Assembly (NCBI GenBank): GCA_903813345.2
Contig: CAIIXF020000008.1
Location: 33,692,867 to 33,756,866, forward strand
Source of the DNA: Owenia fusiformis
Lineage: Eukaryota > Annelida > Polychaeta > Sabellida > Oweniidae
Reading direction: 5' to 3'
DNA: 64,000 nucleotides
Below the pieces are notes generated by a model. That model did not search any database and was not told where the DNA came from. It saw nothing but the letters and a program-made list of their open reading frames with translations. A program made the translations under genes and the position numbers. This document shows, piece after piece, positions 22,260 to 33,700 of the stretch (the stretch's first letter is position 1; each line of letters begins with the position of its first letter).

Positions 22260-23300
22260 CTAATTGGATCGTTTCAGGCCTTGTGTTTTCAACATTTGTA
22301 AATGTCTGAAATGAAGGGGTGCTGGGAGAATTGCCATTGTTGATGCAGACAGTTTGCCTATTATTTGAGCTATTTCTTTCAATGTTACTTGTTTCTGATT
22401 ATATAGATTTTTGCAATCTGATTGAATTTTGTTTGCTTTTTCTCTTGGCAATTCTATTGTCATTTTTTGAGTGTTTAACAGAAACCCCAGATATTCCATG
22501 TTTTGAGATGGGACTGTCATGGACTTTTTCCAATTTATTAGAAAACCTAGATGTGTTAGGAGATAAACTGTTGTTTGCATTTGATATTGCAATTCTTGGG
22601 GGGACTGATTTAGAATTATCAAGTCGTCGAGGTAGATTATTGTTCTTAGACCCAACTTCCTTAAAATTGACATGGGAACTTTCATCAATTTTGTAAAAAT
22701 TCTTGGACTTGATCCCAGGCCGAAAGGTAATGCTTTCATTTGGTAAATTTTCCCCTGCCATTGGAATTTCAGGTATTTTCGATGATGTTTTGCTATTGCT
22801 ATGGTCATATAGGCATGACGTAAGTCGATTTTTATCATGAAATCGTTTTCTATTATCATATGTTTTAACATTGTCAGACTCTCCATTTTGAAATGATGAT
22901 ATTTGATGAAGGCATTTAGAGGTTTGAGATTTATTATCGTTCTTTTCGAACCGTCCTTCTTCGGTCTGAGAAAGAGATGTGACAAGAATTGATCTTTTGA
23001 TGGATTGCTTTCTTCTATTGACCTTTCTTCTAAGAGATTCTGAATTTCTATTGACATTTCCTGTGTTTCTTTTTGACTGAAGTTTGGCCAAAAGGGGGTT
23101 TTGTTCTGGACTGGTTCTTGCATAAATTCTAGCTCGTACCCCTTTACGATGTTGATAATATTTGTATTTCTTGTTATTTTTTGCCAGTTCTTGACGAAGA
23201 AAACAATTCTTCCCCCCACATATTGAATTTTGGGGATTGAGTGAAAATTTAATTTTTTCAGATATCGACTTACCGTTCCCTCCATTTGAGGATTCTGCAC
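22260..23300 (-). CDS. DIRS reverse transcriptase domain
   Basis: The open frame begins at 23567, but recognisable RT starts near GGRIVFFVKNW (about 23220). Motifs in order: the SHLFLRPKKDGSKRTIINLKP region, FMIKIDLRHAYMTIAI (first catalytic Asp), FGLGSSPRIFTKLM, and the IIYLDDLIIL active site (YLDD). NMEYLGFLLN and a thumb region with IGKLSASTMAI follow. It ends LKRSN at a TAG (22260-22262). It uses a different frame from the Gly/Arg-rich gag tail it overlaps. Confidence 0.92.
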   Translation of the reverse strand: MQNPQMEGTVSRYLKKLNFHSIPKIQYVGGRIVFFVKNWQKITRNTNIINIVKGYELEFMQEPVQNKTPFWPNFSQKETQEMSIEIQNLLEERSIEESNPSKDQFLSHLFLRPKKDGSKRTIINLKPLNAFIKYHHFKMESLTMLKHMIIENDFMIKIDLRHAYMTIAIAKHHRKYLKFQWQGKIYQMKALPFGLGSSPRIFTKLMKVPMSILRKLGLRTIIYLDDLIILNQSPQELQYQMQTTVYLLTHLGFLINWKKSMTVPSQNMEYLGFLLNTQKMTIELPREKANKIQSDCKNLYNQKQVTLKEIAQIIGKLSASTMAILPAPLHFRHLQMLKTQGLKRSN

Positions 23301-24393
23301 CTCGTTTGGGTAAGGTTCTGAGTAAGATGTCAGATTTAGATTCAACATACCTCGTTTTTCCACCTCTGGGTGGTCTTTGGCCTCTGTTGGTGTTTCCTCT
23401 TCCACCTTGGCCTCTACCAGTACCTCTGTTCTGGTTGCTTGTATTGTAGTTTTGTTCGTTTCTTGCCCCTCGGCCTCTACCATATGTCGAAGGGCCCATC
23501 TGAAAGGGCTTGTTTTTGTGGAAAATTCGTTTGATTTTTTCCATCTCAGTTTTTTCAGTGCTTTCATTTTTCAGAGCTTTATACATTTTCTTGTTAAACA
23601 ACGTTGCATGTTTCTTGATATCTTTCTCATTTTCTCTCAGAAAGTTTTTAGCCATTTTTTTTATCAAAACCAAAGATTGGTATCAAGATTTCTAACCTCC
23701 TGTAATAGGTTACCATTTGAAAGGCTTGTCCTAGGAGTAATACTGATTGATCTAAGAGAAATTTAATCATATCATTGTTCAAGTCTGCTCTTTTGGTGTT
23801 ATAAAGTTTCCAGAGGGCACCCAACGGTCCCATAACATCAGATATTTTGTTCTGGCTAGATTTCCAACTTTGATCAGATTTTGATGCTGATTTTGAGGAC
23901 ATTTTCTCACTATATTTATCAAGTTTAGGTGGTTTAAGGTACTTCAACTTTGGTCTAGCATTCTTCTCTAACATATTGTTAATATCATCCATTGACAACA
24001 GTTCTTGAGACCAGAAACGTTTAACATATTTCTCTTGGTCTTTAGATAAACACCATTCTTTTGATTTTAAATCTTCATGTGGATCAAACTTTGATGTTTT
24101 CTTACCTTTTTTGTGTTTGCTATGTCTATTCGACCTACCAGGTGAGGTCTGTAGCTCACATCTGATAAATTGTCATGAAAGACAAATTGATCATCGTTTC
24201 TCCTAGTTCTTTTCGTACTGGCTATCAGCCTATCTGGACTTCTAGTCCTTTTATTAGTATTTGATTCTTGGCAATCAACTTGTGAACATCTATCATAGCC
24301 ATCATCATCATCATGATCAGTTTCTACACGAATATTTTCATCATTCCTATCTTGACATTCACCTTCTTCAAGGTTTGTTTTTCCTTTGTCCAT
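23240..24393 (-). pseudogene. DIRS gag-like gene in three frame segments
   Basis: ATG at 24393 opens an acidic then Arg-rich N-terminal segment. Near 24110-24200 the continuing sequence moves to another frame (KTSKFDPHEDLKSKEW, then CLSKDQEKYVKRFWSQEL, then the DINNML..LKPPKLDKY segment and a helical region ending GFDKKNG). At 23660 it returns to the first frame at a run of eight A residues (minus strand). It continues through KNFLRENEKDIKKHATLFNK to a Gly/Arg/Asn-rich tail (GRGRGARNEQNYN, GRGQGGRGNTNRG). W-x-L-S-x-E/D-Q and the RGG-like tail fit DIRS gag. The frame breaks may be decay, sequencing error at the homopolymer, or real slippage. Confidence 0.7.
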
Positions 24394-24603
24394 CTTGTGA
24401 AGTTAGAACATATCTCCTTGTAACTTATTCCAGTTATAAATTATGATTTCAATATAATAGAATTGAATTATTCAAATTTTTCCGAAAATTTTAAAAGTTT
24501 TTTCCACGCCACGCCATTTTGAAAAAGTTTTGAATTACAAATTGCAGACCCATATTATACTCTCAAAGGACATGAATGAATCTTGCTATTTAGGCGTGTT
24601 CTA

Positions 24604-24726
24604 GTCGAAAGCGCGGAACAAATAGACCGATAGTAAGGGATATTACCCTTATATAACAACTTCATTATTTAAATGAGGTTGAAGCGCTATTGGCTGGAAC
24701 GCAAGCATATGTAAATTCGTCACTTT
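24604..24726 (-). repeat. DIRS right inverted terminal repeat
   Basis: Inverted partner of 18497-18615, running gtcgaaagcgcggaacaaat to gtaaattcgtcacttt. The outer flank cactttagcgagtg differs from the left outer flank, and both versions are represented in the internal complementary region. Confidence 0.9.
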
Positions 24727-24745
24727 AGCGAGTGATATGAAATTC

Positions 24746-25309
24746 AGTGGAGTGGTTGCAGAAGGGGAAATGCATTGAACTTCGACCTATGGGAAGATGG
24801 CCAAACCCAGAAATTTGAATTATCAGCCATGGTCGAAATAACCCAACCATCCCATCCCTATGAATTAGCCCTCTACAAAGTAACCCTATACATGGAAGAT
24901 ACATTCCCCCTAATTGATGTGTCACACCTGCATTTTCTCAGGATTATGGTTTAAGACCATTGCTATTTTTTCTTTCAAATCAAGGCATCTCTAATCTAGG
25001 AGTTTTTTATGAAGAAAAGGGCTTCTCTTAGGAAGATGCTATCTCAAATTGGCCTACATTATTGGCAGAAACATATAAATAGAGCTACGGGAGGAATACA
25101 TTAAATTGTAAATCTCAATTGAGTTAGTTTCAGTAGTGGTCAGTGTAAGGAAATATCATCATCCAATTATACATACATTCTCGTATGTAGGCTAGTATCA
25201 TCCTGAGTGAAACCACTTTCTTTAAAAAATTCTGATTTCTGATCTGTTTCAGCATTTTTTGTACTGTACTTAACTAGTTTACAATCGGAACTTTATTTGT
25301 TTGCATGAC
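24746..25309. other. Gap between DIRS and mariner elements, no gene assigned
   Basis: A plus-strand frame is open from 24736 to a TAA at 24913-24915, without ATG or recognised domain. The rest is AT-rich sequence with no repeat that I could match elsewhere in the window. Confidence 0.35.
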
Positions 25310-25391
25310 TACAGGGTGTCAAATGGCGTTGTGCCCCCCCCCCTCCACGGCATAAACTAGGAAAGATACACACACATACCATATACCATTG

Positions 25392-26664
25392 CAGAGGTGG
25401 CGTTAACGCAATTTTTTACGTATTTTACTCACATTTTTGCAACTCTGACGCAAATATTCATTGTCTACCGAGTCTTTCTGACGCACGTTTGTTTCACATG
25501 CAAAATCCCCGCTTGGTACTTGGTTAAATTGATCCCTATACGTGAAAATACGTGATTGATCAAATTTATAATTTTGCTAATTCCGGAAATCTAACATTTC
25601 CTTCAGCGCAATCAAGCCTCCTTCCTACCGATCATTTTCTCATTTCGGTATTTCATATAATTTTTAAAGCCCTGTGATTCAGATTCAATGATCGATCCCT
25701 CGATTTGTTTATCTCGCGAAGCACGTTGCTAGGGGGCGTATCAAAAATGCAATAAAACGAACATAACATTGAACAATAATTTATTAATTTCATACTCCCT
25801 TCTAAGGATTTTAGTGATCGTATATTTATCTAAATTACCGCATAAAATTTTCCCTTGAATGTTCACACGCTAGATTTACGAACCTTTAGTTTCCTTCGCA
25901 AGTTCGCAAAATTCCATAGCTAAGTTAGCAAGTTTCCTTGACCCGTCCCCTTCATCAGCATGCGCAGATGTAATGCGCAGTAGGTTTATCAATGGTGCTC
26001 ACAGTGACTGATCTATCGTAAGTTTTCTCCAAGTATTTTCAATTAACTCCCTCAAGTTAAGATCTTCGATTCACTAGATCTGAAGCTGATCCTATGAAGA
26101 TAGATAATGGGCACATGAAAATCCAGTCGATCGCACATTAAGGGGGGTAATGATGATAAATTAGGTATGAAAACAAATCTACTTTCGGTTTCATTTGATC
26201 AGCTATAATTACAAGATTCTACCGTATTCAATTTAAATGATGCCCAGTATTGTGGTCGGACTTATATTGCCGTTTTAGACTTTGGAATGATTGCAAAAAT
26301 GTTGAATTTCAACATGAAACGCTTTGACCCCAATTTGTGTAACTCCACAAAGGGAGAAACTCCTCTCCCACTCCATTCACACCCATGACTCGCTGGACCA
26401 GATAATCAGATGATTAATAGTGACATTTTTCTTGCAATTGCCTAATTAATTAATTGTTAGTTGTTAATGTGCTATAAGAGTACAATAAAAGGTATGCACA
26501 AAATCAAAAAATAGATTTTGTATGTGGTTTCTACATTTTGTATGCATTTTTACTCAAGAAAAACACTTTTATAGCTTTGACTCAACTTTTTTTCTTGTGA
26601 CTCACTTTTTGAAACTACCTGAGTCATGATGACTCACAAAAATATATGCCTACCGCCACCGCTG
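25392..26664. mobile_element. 1.27-kb inverted-repeat element inserted in the mariner
   Basis: The left end CAGAGGTGGCGTTAACGC and the right end GCCTACCGCCACCGCTG form imperfect terminal inverted repeats of about 17 bp. The pentamer cattg lies immediately outside both ends (25387-25391 and 26665-26669), consistent with a target duplication. No long open frame is inside, so it is non-autonomous. CAG-GTG ends recall hAT-like elements, but those make 8-bp duplications, so the superfamily stays open. Confidence 0.65.
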
Positions 26665-26748
26665 CATTGGAAAGAGCATTTAATTGTTGTTAACATGTGA
26701 AAAGATGAAGATGCATGATGGAAAATAAGATATATTTTTTACTTACTT

Positions 26749-27020
26749 TTAAAAGTGAGTATGACCCCCTTGGGCAGCCTTAACCACTGCCAGTCTAGCC
26801 GGATATGAAGCTAAAAGGGAATGGAAAGGGGCTGTGTCTTTCTCAAGAGATTTTAATACTTTTCGGAGGTTCTTGAGCAGGGCATCTTTGGAATATCTGT
26901 TCTCTGCAGCTTCAGTGTCCATAAGTTGCTCTGTTTTATCCATTAATATGGACCCCATGTGCTCTGCAGCATTCAGGTCAGGGCTGTTGCTCAGGTATTC
27001 ATCAATACCAAAAAAGGCAA
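26749..27020 (-). pseudogene. Tc1/mariner transposase C-terminal remnant
   Basis: The minus strand reads EYLSNSPDLNAAEHMGSI followed by a Lys/Leu-rich tail to a stop at 26749. SPDLN-x2-E is the classic block around the third catalytic acidic residue of Tc1/mariner DDE transposases. The two upstream catalytic residues are gone, and a TGA interrupts just upstream. Confidence 0.75.
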
Positions 27021-27762
27021 TGCCAGATTCTCAAAAATCAATGAAATAGAGCACTACAATAGTACATTTCAAATGCATGTGACACTATGTAGCAATATCT
27101 GACCTAGGTCATCTAGGGTTTATTTTATCCAGAATTGAATGCTCTTTCCAATGACATACATAATGTGTAGGTACCTTTCTAAGTTTATGCTGTGGAAGGG
27201 GGGCACAACGCCATTTGACACCCTGTAGATATTCGGAATTCAGATTCAGATTTAATTGAAATTGAAGGTTTATCAATAGTGAACAAATTTTTCTACCATC
27301 TTGGATGATAACTTATGTAAGTATCATCAGCTATGGACCAGTGAAATAAAGAAGTAGGCAACAGTGAAGAATAAGCAACATATGTCTATAAACAGTTAGA
27401 AGAGGAAACAAACCAGACTTCTCAAGGTCCTAAAAGTTTAGGCAGCACTCAACCGAAATGAATTGCAAATGGTTGAGTTCTATCATGTCCAATCAGACAC
27501 ATAATTAGGTTACGGTACATCTACTAGAATTACATAGACAAGAAGCACCAACATCTGTTCATCTTTATTTATAATCAACTATACCTGTGGGATATGGCTG
27601 TTATACAGTTCAGTATAAAGTTACCCTTTTTAGCTCACATGGTAAGCTATAGCTATCACCCACTTGTTTATGACATATTTTCAATTTCTATATTTTTTTT
27701 TTCAGAAGCGGGCAAAAGAAGTCTCCATTTCTGCATAATAGTTACGATAATAACCAACAAAG

Positions 27763-30700
27763 ATGCCTACTAAAATATTTGTTGGCAACCTTACCACTGA
27801 TGCCAAAAGTAAAGATTTACAAGGCTTGTTTGAGAAGTTTGGACGTGTGGTAGAATGTGATATAATCAGCAGTTATGGATTTGTAGTAAGTACATGTCAG
27901 ACATACATACCAGTGATCTCCCCAGCATTAAAACAAGTGGGCGAAGCACCCACGTACCTGAGATTTTGAAAATAGGCTTGTACCCACCTGAAAATTTTAT
28001 AGCACCCACTTGAAAATGAGAAAAATCATGAAAAATTTGCATATTTTGACCAATTTTGGTCTGACTTGTGAAAATGAGAATTTTGCACTCACCTGAGAAT
28101 TGAGAAAAATCCTAGGGAGATCACTGCATACATTTTAAGATGAGCAAGTGATACATACAATATGGTTAATATTGTAGTGTAATATTTTGCCCGTTTTATC
28201 TCAAACATTTTTCAAAATCATCTGATGATCACTTTCAACATCGTTTTTTTGTTGAAATTTTAAATTCATGATTTTCTGCCACACTTTAAGCTGTTTCTTT
28301 TCTTTGAAGTTGATTATTTTCTTGGATTAAAAGACCCTGATGTTTTCCTTAACTTGCTTTTGTTTCCTTTAAAATTGAATATTTTTCTGACAATTTTATT
28401 TATCTAGCATATGGAAGATGAAGAAGATGCAAACGCAGCAATTGCCGCCTTAGACGGACACAGTCTACACAACTCTAAGATGCATGTAGAGGTAAGGCAC
28501 AATTTTTATCACCTTTGCTTGCTAGAATCAGTATCTGACTGGTTATGGTAGAAAATATGTCGGCTATTTCACACTATTATGTGCAAATTGTACCTTGGTC
28601 TTGTTATAGGACTCAAACAGGAAACTTACTTCACTTGCAAAGTCTTTTGTCATGTTAAAATGCTTGGATATAACCAGTCATACTTCCTACAAAACTCTGT
28701 ATTGATAGGTGAACCCCCCCCCTTGGCAAATCCTGGTATGTTGTGGATACTCTAATTAATGCACTATCATTATCATCCTCGCTTGCTAGAATCAGTATCT
28801 GGCTGGTTATTATAGAAAATATGTGCTTTCTGAAGTGCACATTTTTCTCCAAAATGAAGAAGTCCTATTTTCATTATTATAGCATATTTATATGTTATGG
28901 ATATATGGCATCAATGCCTTGTCCTTAAAAAATGGACAACATTTTGAAAATGTCTCAACCTAGCAGTAGCGTCATATTATTAATGAAGTGTATCATGATT
29001 TATCTAATTGATGATGTTTTATTGAAATAGATACAGTATTATAACATGTTTGATTGACCTACTTTATAATATTTCATTAAAATGAATATCCTAGTATCCT
29101 AATATGGAAATTAAGTTTAATAATAAATCTACTCGATTATATTCCAGCTTTCACACGGAAAGAGGAAACCACGTGGAGGTTTCAGAGGAGGTGGTGGCTT
29201 CAGACAGGGTGGTCGTGGTGGAGGAGGTGGTTACGGTAGAGACAGCTACAGCAGGGGACCACCGTAAGTCTAACTTTTTATCACAAATGGTGACATGTTA
29301 AAGCAAGGGTTTCACGAGAATTTCTCACAACAGGCTAAATAAATGAAAACAACAGGCAAAATTAATGGAAATCATATATTTAACATGAAAAAGTTGAAAA
29401 TCCCCCAAAACAACAGGCAATTTTGTGAAAACAACCTGTGAAAATCGCCTGTTGCCTGCTGCTAATGAAACCCCTGCATAGTCGTTTGTGGACAGCAGTT
29501 GGTGGTGTTCAGGGTTCAGTGTCTGTAACAAATGGTGGGTGGTGAAATTTTGCATGTTAATACCTTGTTTCAGGATGCCACACAAAGATTATGGACAGGA
29601 ATGGCATTAACTGCTGAGCTAGCAATCAATCCAATGCCCCATTCAGGAAACACGTTGCAAAGTTGATTGTCAAGAGTGGTTGCCTTGACAACAAGCAATC
29701 TTATGTTTTGAACTTTGGTGCAACTTCTAGATTTCTTTACTGCTAGTCGAGATTGTTTAACATAAAAATTGTCATGCTGGAAAATATGCTTAAAATGAGT
29801 CAGACTGAAAATAAGAGGCTCTAAGCCTGAGCCATCTTGCTTCCATTTGAGAATAACAGGAAGTGAATTTTTGCCATCTGTATTATAGCGCCACTGTGAA
29901 TTTTCATGTGAATTAATGCCAATATCTATTTTTTGGGTCCAATGACTTGTTACTTTCCTTTTTGAATTTTTTTGTATGTTTACATCAATAAAATCAATAT
30001 TTATTTTTGAAATGCGAGTGTCCCATTTTCTTGGACCACCCTTTACTTTAATGATAATATATATATATACGGAAAGTGCCATTAATCAATCAAACTTTAA
30101 TCTATACTTTTTTGATCTTTCAGATCACGAGGACCTCCTAGAAGAGACTATGGAGGTGATAGATTCAGATCTGAGCCATCCTATGGGCGAAGAGACAGTT
30201 ACAGACGCGACAGTGACAGCAGAGATGGCGGAAGAGACAGGAGGGGTCCACCAAGGGATTCATACAGAGATAGAAGTCCAATGGGAAGATCTTCAGATTA
30301 TCGACGTCCTTCACCCGGCAGGTGTGGTGTGATTCTTTATCTTCTTCATTATTCAGTGGTTATATTCAACATAGTTTGACAGTGTTTTGCGGTTGGTGAT
30401 TGTTTTTTGATAGTCAGCATTCGGGGTCTGTAACAAATGGCAGGTGATGGCATTTTGCATACTAATGCCTTGTTTATCTCTGTTTTCATTTAGAACATAG
30501 AATTTTAAATTTTTATACATTTTTTGCTATTTTCAGATATGATGACAGATCTTCTGGTTCAAGAAGGTGAGCAAAAACCCTCTAGATTTTTTCTCTTAAT
30601 ACAGTCACACCATTTCCTCAACAAGCAGACAATAGAAATAAACTGAGAGTTGAAATTACGGTGTTATTCTTTTATTTCCCTGATATGCTGCTGTACTTGA

Positions 30701-33700
30701 AACAAGGAGCAAGCCAAAAAATTAAAATAATCATAGCCATTTTTTCAAAAATTGGGGCCCATTTTTCAAAGTGAGTCCCATTCTTACCCAAATCTCATTT
30801 GTTTCTATGGCCTGCACCCTAAGTACAGGGAAGAAAATGGCATGCTGAAATATCATTTTTATTCACCTCAAAAACATGTTCAAGTTACATGTGCTTATTA
30901 TGAATAACGAGACAGTTGGCAACCGAACTCACAATTTTCGTCTTTCATGTTTTTCATGATCCTGTTTTTAAATCGTCATTGACATACAGGGTAGTTTTTA
31001 TGCATTGTGGTATTTATCAGGTGCATGAATTTTTGTGAAATGTTCATCTTCAGCGTAAACTGAGAGAAAACAGAATCACATTTTGAATAATGATAATCCA
31101 TTTCATTGTGCCCACTCATCTCTGTGTACTTCATACTGCAACGTATTAACAATTTTTTTAAAACTTAATTTTTTAAAGTTTTGATTCATTTAATCTCAAT
31201 TGCTTGCTTACAAACATTCAGCTTATAATAGAGGTTTAGTAATAGTGCATGAATCAGGATATTGCTAATGCTTACATATTATCATACATGATAGATATAA
31301 AAGAAATTCTTTAGCTAATGAAATGACCTATGTTCACTGTGATATAACTAGGCCTTGTGTACCAACAGGTTTAAACATGTGTTAAAATTCGCGAGATCAG
31401 TATACCATTTTATATGTGTCTGCATGTTACTGTTGTTTTTGAGGGAATTATTTCTTGACTCAGAATTAGTATGAGGAGTAATTTGAGGAAAAGAATGAAA
31501 ATTGTCATGAATAATTTATTCATGACAGTTTAATAAAAAAAAGTTGACATTCGCTAGAACATGATAAAGTTCTTCATTATTTCATATCATTTTTACTTTG
31601 ACATAACATAGCAGAAACTTTTTTAAATAATTAATAAAATTTTTGAATTGGATTAAATTAGAGTTAACATTATTAAATTATGTTTTGGCTGAAGAAATAG
31701 TTCCTTCACTTGTTCTTTCAACAAAGTGCTACTCTCTCCTTAACATTATGTATATGTGGTTAATTTTGTGAAATTATTTAAAAAGTGGACATTTCCAGTT
31801 CCAAATCTCAAAATGAGAAAAATACAGTGTCTGGGTAGTCAGAAAGAGTAAAAGTGTTTAATTTAGAATTTCTAGAAATTTTGGTGGTGGAAACATTTGC
31901 ACAATGGATATTTTTGCATATTGGAATCCTGACTACCCAGATATTTAATTTAGAGTACTTATTTAAAATCTAATTTTTATCAAAATTTCAGTTTACATGT
32001 ATGTTGTGTGATTCCACCAAATTAACTGCATGCTTTACATGTTTTATTGGTATTTATCTGCCTAGTGTGTCCTATGTTAATCTCTCGATATATTTTTTGC
32101 AGGTGAACGTATAATCTAAAGGGCCCGAATGCCCTAGGCTATAATATCGCTCGCTAAATGCAGGAACCCAACATAATCGTCGCAAATTTCGTTTCGTTTC
32201 CGATTTAGCCTAAATGCCATTCTGATGTGGAGACCAATCACCAGAGGGAGCACTGTGTCGCTAACAGTGTCGGGATGCTTTTATTCGTTACTGGTCGCCC
32301 TGATTATTTCGCCCTAATATTCTCTCAGTCATACCCAGAATGCATGGTTTTACGTAGTCGTAATTGCTCAACTAAAATGGCGTAAATGTCGATAGCGTTG
32401 CCGATCATTTTCCAGCTAGCGCCATCTATAGAATCCTGCCTTCTAATGAGTAAAAATCGAGGAGCACTCGTATAAATCTCGCTATCTACATGTGTGTAAG
32501 TAAAACTGCATGTTATTCTGGCACCCATTGATATCTCAAAAAGTAGTCCATTAAATATGTCTTATTGGTCATCTTTCATTTAAAGGAAAAATTGTTGTCA
32601 AGTCATACCGCATGAAAGTAAAAATGAGGCATGGAATCAGTATATTTTATCTACATCTTCTATCATAGTTGATAAAACGTAAGATAGGTCTGGGGAGAAA
32701 CAAAAATTGTGTTTCACTATAAAATGTTATTTCCAAAATACTGTACATCTGTGTATGAAACCTGTTTTGGTAAAATCAAATGTGGTCTACATTTCAACAG
32801 TCAGTTGTCTTTAAAGAAACATTGGATCGGTGGCATGTTATTGAAACTTGACTATATAATAGCTGTGAGTTTTGAATCAAACCGTTTGAGGAAATATTTT
32901 ATGTAATTGCATGGGGAACTTTGGTAAATGTAAACTGCAACTCATAAACATATTAAATATTAGTTACAGCATTCTCACTCTTGCTTTACTCTTCCCCATA
33001 TTTATGTGCTTGAATCGCTCAAAAATTATTATTTGATTATATTATTATTATATTAAATTGGCCTATTTACCGATTGAATGTCAGTCATGTCATTTAAGTT
33101 TTTGAACTGCTCAGAATTAGTCTCTGATCCCACTTATGAACCTTAAGTTTGTTTTAAGATTATTACCAAATTCTTCATAAAGTTTAATCTAACATTTTTA
33201 GCAAAATATATATTATTTCTCAAACTCATATAGATAAAGGGTAGAGGCTGTCATAGAATATGTAATCAGTACATTTTTACATTATAAGCAACTTACATTC
33301 ATTTCTCATTCAAACCACAATTAAAAAAAGACAATAAAAGTTAAGTTTGATATCATTGAAATTGTAAATCTGTATCTGAAAATGAAATTAAGTCAGAGGG
33401 AAGTAGAATGAATTAGGTAACTGGGACCAGGGTAGTTAAAGATAAATAGTTTTAGAGATATCTTTGGGTGCCTTCATAACTGTATCCTATCACAGTTCTC
33501 ACATTCTCCACCAGATGGCCAGATTTTGCCCACCAGGTGGCTAGAAATTTTGATTTGGGTCAATGGTAAAGATCATTCAGGACATGGTAAATTGTGGATA
33601 ACGATTTCCGGAACACAACTGAAGATAGCCGAAGGTTTAACTCTAACCCTTCAAGGAATTTAATTGGTTCCAAACCTTGAAGCATCTTTGGCCAAATTGT

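Larger units (their letters stand above)
18440..24745 (-). mobile_element. DIRS-type tyrosine-recombinase retrotransposon
   Basis: Hallmarks are all present. Inverted terminal repeats of about 120 bp lie at 18497-18615 and 24604-24726. An internal complementary region near 19840-19950 is complementary to both outer ends joined together. Minus-strand gag-like, RT, RNase H and tyrosine recombinase frames overlap in DIRS order. No target duplication is evident, as expected for DIRS. Boundaries are approximate, set by where homology to the internal complementary region stops. The copy is damaged (in-frame TAG at 22260-22262 and gag frameshifts) and carries a foldback element at 18782-19538. It lies between UTP25 and the RNA-binding protein gene. 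Confidence 0.93.
25312..27225 (-). mobile_element. Degenerate Tc1/mariner transposon with nested insertion
   Basis: The left end tacagggtgtcaaatggcgttgtgcccc and the right end (ggggcacaacgccatttgac then accctgta) are inverted repeats extending about 60 bp with moderate mismatch. TA lies at both edges (25310-25311 and 27226-27227), the Tc1/mariner target. The right part encodes a transposase C-terminal remnant on the minus strand. Removing the 1273-bp insertion at 25392-26664 leaves about 640 bp, so most of the transposase is already deleted. Confidence 0.85.

Noticed and set aside
22319-22696. Plus-strand hydrophobic frames across the DIRS RT region
   Set aside because: Antisense of RT coding sequence; no independent signals.
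24736-24915. Open plus-strand frame of about 60 codons beside the DIRS right end, with a protein-like composition
   Set aside because: No ATG, no clear splice sites, no recognised motif, and the opposite strand is open as well; too short to support a gene.
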